A stretch of 27,712 nucleotides of DNA from Bacteroidaceae bacterium (GTDB lineage: Bacteria; Bacteroidota; Bacteroidia; Bacteroidales; Bacteroidaceae): contig JAGBYN010000104.1 of NCBI GenBank assembly GCA_017628775.1, positions 1-27,712 of the forward strand, given 5' to 3'. The notes beneath the pieces were generated by a model. That model did not search any database, had not been told where the DNA came from, and was given only the letters and a program-made list of their open reading frames with translations. Shown piece after piece: positions 22,653 through 27,712 of the stretch. The position numbers and the translations under genes are program-made. Within the stretch, counting starts at the first letter, position 1. Each line of letters starts with the position of its first letter.

Positions 22653-25142
22653 ATGAAGATTGACTTAAATAAAATAGCACTATATCCTGTACTATTATTG
22701 TCCTTGTTGTTTCTTACAAATTGCAGCAAGGACATTGAGGCATTTACAGGAAACATTATAGGCAATGTCACTGATGCAGAAACAGGAGCGCCACTTGACA
22801 AGGCCATCGTTACGATTTCACCAACAGGACAAAGCACTCAAACAACGGCAGACGGACATTACGATTTTCTTGACCTTCAAGCGCAAGCCTATGTTGTTAC
22901 GGCAAGCAAAAGCAATTACAACACCGAAAACAAAAACATCGTTGTTGAAATTGGCAAAGACAACCGTTTGGATTTTGCACTCCGCCCTTCACGCCCTGTT
23001 CTGGAAATCAATCAAGAAACCATGGATTTCGGGAACGACGCAACGTCCTTAACGCTTAACATCAAGAACAAAGGCTTTGCCAAACTTAATTGGCAAATCA
23101 GTGAAGACATCACATGGCTTTCATGTACGCCGACATCAGGCGAACTATCGCCAGATGCCAGCAAGGGTGTCGTGGTCAATGTTGATCGCACTGGTTTAGA
23201 GGTTGGTCAACACAGCCAAACCATTGCCATTGTTTCAGACGGTGGCAATGCCGTTGTGCGTGTCAAGGTTTCCGTACGTGGCATGACGGTCAATGTATCG
23301 CCACAAGAATTAGATTTTGGTACAACCACAAGCACTTTGCCCTTAACCCTAAGCGGGGACAATAGCGTGACTTACACCTTAACGCCTTCAAACGACTGGA
23401 TTATTCCCAACAAAACATCAGGTACGTTTTCAAAAACGGAAAACATCATCGTAGCCGTAAACCGTACGGACCATGCTGAAGGTCAATATGAAGGAAACTT
23501 GTCCTTAAGAGTAGGTGAACACAGCAAGAATATTCCTGTCAGAATGACCATTCTTGCCAAGGAAGCCCCAACAACGACTTTACTTCAGGTGAATAACATC
23601 ACCTCATCTTCAGCAACATTTAAAGGTGCCATCGTAAGCATTGGGAGTTCAAAAGTCAACAACTATGGATTTTGCTGGGGAAAAACTGAAAATCCTGACA
23701 TCTTGAATTCAGAATACTGCAACTTCGGTGATTGCTCAAATGCTGTTGACATGACCTACAACGCCAGTCCGTTGGAAGCCAACACCACCTATTTCGTACG
23801 AGCTTATGCTGAAAACAATGAGGGCATCAGCTATAGCAACCAACTTAAATTCACCACTGAGAAACCCGAACAAGCACCTGTTGTTGAAACGGGCGAAACG
23901 GTGAGCATCAAAAGTTCTGAAGCTGAAATAAAAGGAAAGATTGTGGAGGTGGGCGACAAGAAAGGTATTCTTCAGTACGGCCATGTATGGAGTCGTATGC
24001 CAGAACCCACCATCAACAATCAAAAAACAGAATTAGGCACAACAAGTGCCACGGGACCTTACATTTCAACGCTCTCCGGACTTGAGCCCAACACGGCTTA
24101 CCATGTTCGCGCCTATGCCACCAACAGCATTGGCACTTCGTACGGCGAAGCCATCACGATAACGACTACACCCGACATCGTAACGCTCACCACCACGCCC
24201 GCAAGCAACATCATCCACAATTCGGCAACTGTGGGCGGTAGCATTTCATATCTTGGTGGACACACCATCGTTGAGCGCGGGGTATGCTGGAGCACAGATC
24301 AAAACCCGACCATCAAAAATTCATTCACGGCTTCAACCGAAACGACCAACCGCTTTAGCGTGCGCCTTGAAGGTCTTCAGGAATTGACGCAGTATCATGC
24401 CCGTGCGTATGTAGTGACACAAACAAACGATGTGTATTATGGCAATAACATCAGTTTCTCAACCACACACGAAATTCATTTAGCCCAAGCCGACGAAACA
24501 AAAATCTCAAATATTGGCACCACCTCAGCCTCATTCTCAAGCACCATCCTCAGCGATGGCGATGGCAACATTGCCGACTGCGGTTTTTGTTATGCACGCA
24601 CCCCAAATCCAACGGTTGACAACACTAAGGTAAGCTGCGGAAAACGAATGGGCACGTTCTATGCGAACATCAAGAACTTGAACGAAAACACAACGTATTA
24701 CGTACGGGCATATGTAGTGAACGAGGCAGGCATCGCCTATGGTGCTGAAAGTAATTTTGCTACATTAGAAATCCTTCCCCCCACGTTATCAGCCATAACC
24801 ATCAACAAGGTAACACATAAGTCAACCTCCTTACAAGCAGAAATCTTATCTGAGGGCAATGGCACGATCAGCGATTGTGGCTTTGTGTACTCCATCAATC
24901 CCAATCCCGGGTTAACCCACCACAAGGTGAGTTGCAGCACTTCTCTCACCATGGCAACGCGCATTGATGCACTCTTAGCGAACACTACTTATTATGTGCG
25001 TGCTTATGCCACCAACGAAAAGGGCACAACCTTTAGCGAAGAAATCAGCTTCACCACAAAAGAACAGCCCAAGGGTAGCAGTATTGACGTGAACGATGGC
25101 TACGAAACGGAAAACGATTGGGACAAAAACGACAACAAATAA
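22653..25142 (+). CDS. Surface lipoprotein with BACON and Fn3-like repeats
   Basis: The 829-residue protein has a lipoprotein signal (LTNC, Cys24) followed by SKDIEAF, an acidic start that resembles the surface-export signal of Bacteroidetes lipoproteins. Domains in order: a carboxypeptidase-regulatory-like beta-sandwich (about 34-110), two BACON-like domains (about 115-210 and 213-303, each with LDFG or MDFG and a W-x-x-C/P-x-x-G pattern) and five Fn3-like modules (about 310-804, each with a G-F-C-W/Y turn and a Y-V/H-V-R-A-Y strand). A short acidic tail (SSIDVNDGYETENDWDKNDN) ends the protein. BACON domains usually mediate carbohydrate or mucin contact. The ATG at 22653 is preferred over the upstream TTG at 22578. 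The next gene starts 7 bases later. Confidence 0.85.
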   Translation: MKIDLNKIALYPVLLLSLLFLTNCSKDIEAFTGNIIGNVTDAETGAPLDKAIVTISPTGQSTQTTADGHYDFLDLQAQAYVVTASKSNYNTENKNIVVEIGKDNRLDFALRPSRPVLEINQETMDFGNDATSLTLNIKNKGFAKLNWQISEDITWLSCTPTSGELSPDASKGVVVNVDRTGLEVGQHSQTIAIVSDGGNAVVRVKVSVRGMTVNVSPQELDFGTTTSTLPLTLSGDNSVTYTLTPSNDWIIPNKTSGTFSKTENIIVAVNRTDHAEGQYEGNLSLRVGEHSKNIPVRMTILAKEAPTTTLLQVNNITSSSATFKGAIVSIGSSKVNNYGFCWGKTENPDILNSEYCNFGDCSNAVDMTYNASPLEANTTYFVRAYAENNEGISYSNQLKFTTEKPEQAPVVETGETVSIKSSEAEIKGKIVEVGDKKGILQYGHVWSRMPEPTINNQKTELGTTSATGPYISTLSGLEPNTAYHVRAYATNSIGTSYGEAITITTTPDIVTLTTTPASNIIHNSATVGGSISYLGGHTIVERGVCWSTDQNPTIKNSFTASTETTNRFSVRLEGLQELTQYHARAYVVTQTNDVYYGNNISFSTTHEIHLAQADETKISNIGTTSASFSSTILSDGDGNIADCGFCYARTPNPTVDNTKVSCGKRMGTFYANIKNLNENTTYYVRAYVVNEAGIAYGAESNFATLEILPPTLSAITINKVTHKSTSLQAEILSEGNGTISDCGFVYSINPNPGLTHHKVSCSTSLTMATRIDALLANTTYYVRAYATNEKGTTFSEEISFTTKEQPKGSSIDVNDGYETENDWDKNDNK

Positions 25143-25149
25143 GAAAATC

Positions 25150-26322
25150 ATGAATACCATAACAAAATACATTGGCGGATTAACCTTATCTTGCCTCATG
25201 GCATATGCTACAGTTTCGTGCACACAGGAAGCTAACGATACGCTTGGCGTTGAAGACGACAATAACGAAGCTCCTGTTTATAAAATGAAGTTGTATGCCA
25301 CTTGCAATAACTACGCCGATGAGCCAAGCAGTCGTGCGGCGTTTTCGTGGACCGACGGCGCTCAGGTTTATCTCCGTTTTAAAGACTCTAAGGGAGATAT
25401 CAAGGGGGTGGCAACCTACGAAATTGCGACCGACACCTGGAATGTTAAGCCCGACAAGGCACTTACAGCTGAGGAGATGGCAGATTGCGAAGCCTACCAT
25501 TTCGTAAATCCTTCATCGGTCAATGCACTGACCATCGGACTAACGCCTGCTTCTGTGATCTATGTTGATACGGAAGCCACCTATCTTCTGGAAGAGGACA
25601 TCCTGTCGGTGACGGCAGTACTTTCGCCTAAGACAGGACGTGTGCGTTTTAAAGGTTCTGCCAGCCAGTCCTTTGGCGTCACAGGGCTCTCACATTATTC
25701 CACTTACAACATCTCAACCAATGCCTTCACTTCAAAAGCCACGAAATTGACGGACAAGCTGAACGATGAAGGCTATTCATCATTCTACTATGTTTACTTT
25801 ACGGATGAGTCGGAACGTGCACTGACCTTTGACTACGTGAGTACAGCATCCTACAAACGCACGTTTAGTGAAGCGGTATTGGCCCCAGCCTCAAGTGGAT
25901 TTATGACTGTGCCCACGGCTGAAAAACACGATCAGTGGACACTTGTAAATGCCACAAACGGTAAGGAAATCACCTTACCCACCCTCTCAGATTTGGCTTA
26001 TAGTTCCATCAAGAGTTCTTCAGTTTTCCTGGAAGCTTCTGTCACCGATAATGGCAACGGAACGCTGAGCGATGTGGGTTTCGTTTGTGCCACACATACC
26101 GAGCCAACCTTGGCCGACACCAAACTGTCGTGTGGTAAAAAGACGACATTCTCCGATCGTCTTTTCTCACTCGAACCAACCACGCTATACTACGTTAGGG
26201 CATACGCCACCAACGAAGCAGGCACGGTTTACAGCAACGTGGCTTCATTCACCACGAAGGAAGCACCACAGGGTAGCAAGATTGAAATCAACGATTTCCC
26301 TGAAGAGGGCAATTGGGATTAA
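25150..26322 (+). CDS. Fimbrillin-like lipoprotein with one Fn3-like module
   Basis: The 390-residue lipoprotein has a signal ending in TVSC (Cys23) and an acidic linker (TQEANDTLGVEDDN). Residues about 36-270 look fimbrillin-like: SRAAFSWTDGAQVYLRF early, then LEEDILSVTAVLSPKTGRVR and a GFMTVP segment, as in Bacteroidales fimbrillin-family proteins. One Fn3-like module follows (about 272-370, GFVCATHTEPTL...YYVRAYATNEAG), then the tail APQGSKIEINDFPEEGNWD. It is probably surface exposed and could be a minor pilin-like or adhesive protein. The frame is open from 25096 inside the previous gene; the ATG at 25150 gives the signal peptide. It is a clear paralogue of the next gene. Confidence 0.83.
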   Translation: MNTITKYIGGLTLSCLMAYATVSCTQEANDTLGVEDDNNEAPVYKMKLYATCNNYADEPSSRAAFSWTDGAQVYLRFKDSKGDIKGVATYEIATDTWNVKPDKALTAEEMADCEAYHFVNPSSVNALTIGLTPASVIYVDTEATYLLEEDILSVTAVLSPKTGRVRFKGSASQSFGVTGLSHYSTYNISTNAFTSKATKLTDKLNDEGYSSFYYVYFTDESERALTFDYVSTASYKRTFSEAVLAPASSGFMTVPTAEKHDQWTLVNATNGKEITLPTLSDLAYSSIKSSSVFLEASVTDNGNGTLSDVGFVCATHTEPTLADTKLSCGKKTTFSDRLFSLEPTTLYYVRAYATNEAGTVYSNVASFTTKEAPQGSKIEINDFPEEGNWD

Positions 26323-26340
26323 GCATTAATAAAATAAGCA

Positions 26341-27712
26341 ATGATTATAAAACATCTAGACAAGCACACCATTGGACTTGGGCTTCTGTGCATTTGGATG
26401 CTCATGGGGCTATGCGCTTGTTCCACCGACACTGCAGACGCCATGCATGAGGAGGAGGTGCCACCAGCAATAGGTTTCACCTACACCATGCGTCTGAATG
26501 GTTTGCTCTCAGACTTTAATCAGTCCGCGCGAGCCACTCATTCATGGGCTGATGGTAGCAAGTTGTATTTGCAATTCATTGAAAATGGCAACCGCATTCA
26601 AGGTTCAGCCACGTTCAATTTAGAAGAGGACACATGGACGGTGAGCACCACATCACCCTTGACGGCCCCCGACGATGCTTACTGTGAGGTGTATTATTTT
26701 ACAAATCCCTCTGCAGCATTAACATCATCGGTCACAATGGATTTAAAAACGGCATCGTACGCTGATAAGAATGGCACATACATTCTGGAAGAAGACGACG
26801 CTATTGCCGTTACGGCTTCGCTCTCACCATTAACAGGGCGCATCCGTTTTGTGGGGACACCTAAAACCACCTATAAGATTTCAGGACTCACCACATATAC
26901 CAACTATAGCGCCAGCAGCAATACATTCACTGCCGCATCACGTCAATTATCGGTAAGCCTTGACGAAGAAGGTTCATCAAGTTACTTTTACGCTTTGTTT
27001 GAAGACGACCATCAATTGGTTGTTGATGGTGAAGGTAAATCTGCTTACCTACGCACTTTTGCCGACCATGTATTAACAGCAGGGAGTAGCGGTTTTGTCA
27101 CATTGCCCTCGGCTGAGAATTTAGGTTCATGGACTTTAGTCAATGCTGAAAACCTACAGGAAATTACCTTGCCCACATTATCAACGATTACGGTATCGAA
27201 AATTCTGAGTAAGTCAGCAGGTGTTTCAGTAACGATTACAAATTTAGGAAATGGTTCAATTTTAGAATGCGGTTTGGTTTGCTCAACCAATGAAACGCCC
27301 ACTTTAGAGAATGGCACGCATTATGATGGCAACAAAGCCCAAGAAATAACATTACGCGTAAAGTCGCTTGAGCCCGAAACCTATTATTATGTTCGCGCCT
27401 ACGTTCGCAACGAACTTGACATCGTTTGGAGTGAAACAGCAAATTTTAAAACGATCTCAAAGGAAGAAGAGGCAGACGTCATTTCACGCGAAGATTATGA
27501 TCAAGAAGAGGATTGGAACGACAATTCAACAACATCTGGTTCTGTAGATAAATCACAACATGGCGAAGATGAGGACCTCAACGACAAGTCAACGACTTCA
27601 GGTAGCATCAATAAAACGGAACATGGCGAAGATGAGGACCTCAACGACAAGTCAACAACTTCAGGTAGCGTCAATAAAACTGAACATGGCGAAGACGAGG
27701 ACCTCAATGACA
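26341..27712 (+). CDS. Fimbrillin-like lipoprotein with repeat tail, partial
   Basis: This gene starts 18 bases after the previous one and runs off the window, with 457 complete codons and no stop. It encodes a signal peptide ending in LCAC (Cys27), an acidic linker, a fimbrillin-like domain (about 35-268; SARATHSWADGSKLYLQFIE, then LEEDDAIAVTASLSPLTGRI) and one Fn3-like module (about 272-370; CGLVCSTNETPTL, YYYVRAYVRNE). An acidic tail with DYDQEEDWNDN follows, and from residue 396 a 21-residue tandem repeat begins. It is paralogous to the preceding gene domain by domain. The repeat tail is the main difference and may act as a charged stalk. It is probably a surface lipoprotein exported like its neighbours. 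Confidence 0.83.
   Translation, partial: MIIKHLDKHTIGLGLLCIWMLMGLCACSTDTADAMHEEEVPPAIGFTYTMRLNGLLSDFNQSARATHSWADGSKLYLQFIENGNRIQGSATFNLEEDTWTVSTTSPLTAPDDAYCEVYYFTNPSAALTSSVTMDLKTASYADKNGTYILEEDDAIAVTASLSPLTGRIRFVGTPKTTYKISGLTTYTNYSASSNTFTAASRQLSVSLDEEGSSSYFYALFEDDHQLVVDGEGKSAYLRTFADHVLTAGSSGFVTLPSAENLGSWTLVNAENLQEITLPTLSTITVSKILSKSAGVSVTITNLGNGSILECGLVCSTNETPTLENGTHYDGNKAQEITLRVKSLEPETYYYVRAYVRNELDIVWSETANFKTISKEEEADVISREDYDQEEDWNDNSTTSGSVDKSQHGEDEDLNDKSTTSGSINKTEHGEDEDLNDKSTTSGSVNKTEHGEDEDLND
27526..27712 (+). repeat. 63-bp in-frame tandem repeat
   Basis: Three units begin at 27526, 27589 and 27652; the last is cut by the window edge after 61 of its 63 bases. Each encodes STTSGS-(V/I)-(D/N)-K-x-x-HGEDEDLNDK. 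Units 2 and 3 differ at only a few bases, while unit 1 differs more in its first half, so the array grew recently from the 3' side. More units may follow. Confidence 0.92.

Noticed and set aside
25096..25149. Upstream start for the fimbrillin-like lipoprotein
   Set aside because: It overlaps the 3' end of the previous gene and would hide the signal peptide that begins at ATG 25150.
27501..27707. 68-residue repetitive minus-strand frame
   Set aside because: It is the shadow of the 63-bp coding repeat of the lipoprotein gene on the plus strand.

Overview
The window looks like a chromosomal segment of a Bacteroidales bacterium, most likely a Prevotella-like member of the Bacteroidetes. The evidence is the TTTG / TAnnTTTG promoter signature of this phylum, the near absence of Shine-Dalgarno sequences, the gene order (PurH-type gene, mreB, mreC, mreD, mrdA, rodA; then an LptF/G-family permease, ribBA and aspC), and surface lipoproteins with BACON, Fn3-like and fimbrillin-like domains. 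The genus is inferred, not proven.

Layout. 1-251 is the 3' end of an outer-membrane beta-barrel gene with a strong terminator. 567-1160 encodes a stand-alone IMP cyclohydrolase. 1521-7893 is the rod-shape and elongasome block (mreB, then mreC, mreD, mrdA, rodA), with a terminator and a repeat element separating mreB from the rest. 8063-12007 is on the minus strand: efp, an MFS transporter, a cyclophilin and a LuxR-type regulator fused to a Ric/YtfE-like di-iron domain. 12008-12929 has no convincing complete gene; it holds two good promoters, a possible gene remnant, a decayed repeat and a structured leader. 12930-19021 carries the LptF/G-family permease, ribBA, a lipoprotein nitroreductase, a BI-1/YccA-type membrane protein and aspC. 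19022-19784 is noncoding and contains a promoter-to-terminator stretch dense in hairpins, a candidate noncoding RNA or leader. 19785-22425 encodes three exported proteins that look LPP20/DUF5683-like. 22653 to the window end is an operon of three surface lipoproteins that share Fn3-like modules and an acidic, tryptophan-containing C-terminal tail. In the third, which runs off the window, the tail expands into 63-bp tandem repeats.

Two dispersed sequence families cut across these regions. One is a composite intergenic repeat (heptamers, small hairpins, a 42-bp tandem unit, a conserved core and an 18-bp AT-rich tandem) present in four copies and both orientations. The other is a set of four terminator-like stem-loops with almost the same GGGCGTGTC arm.

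The best candidates for undescribed biology are the candidate RNA at 19378-19717, the composite repeat family, the di-iron/LuxR fusion regulator, and the lipoprotein operon with its shared tail. No tRNA, rRNA, CRISPR array or transposase gene was seen.
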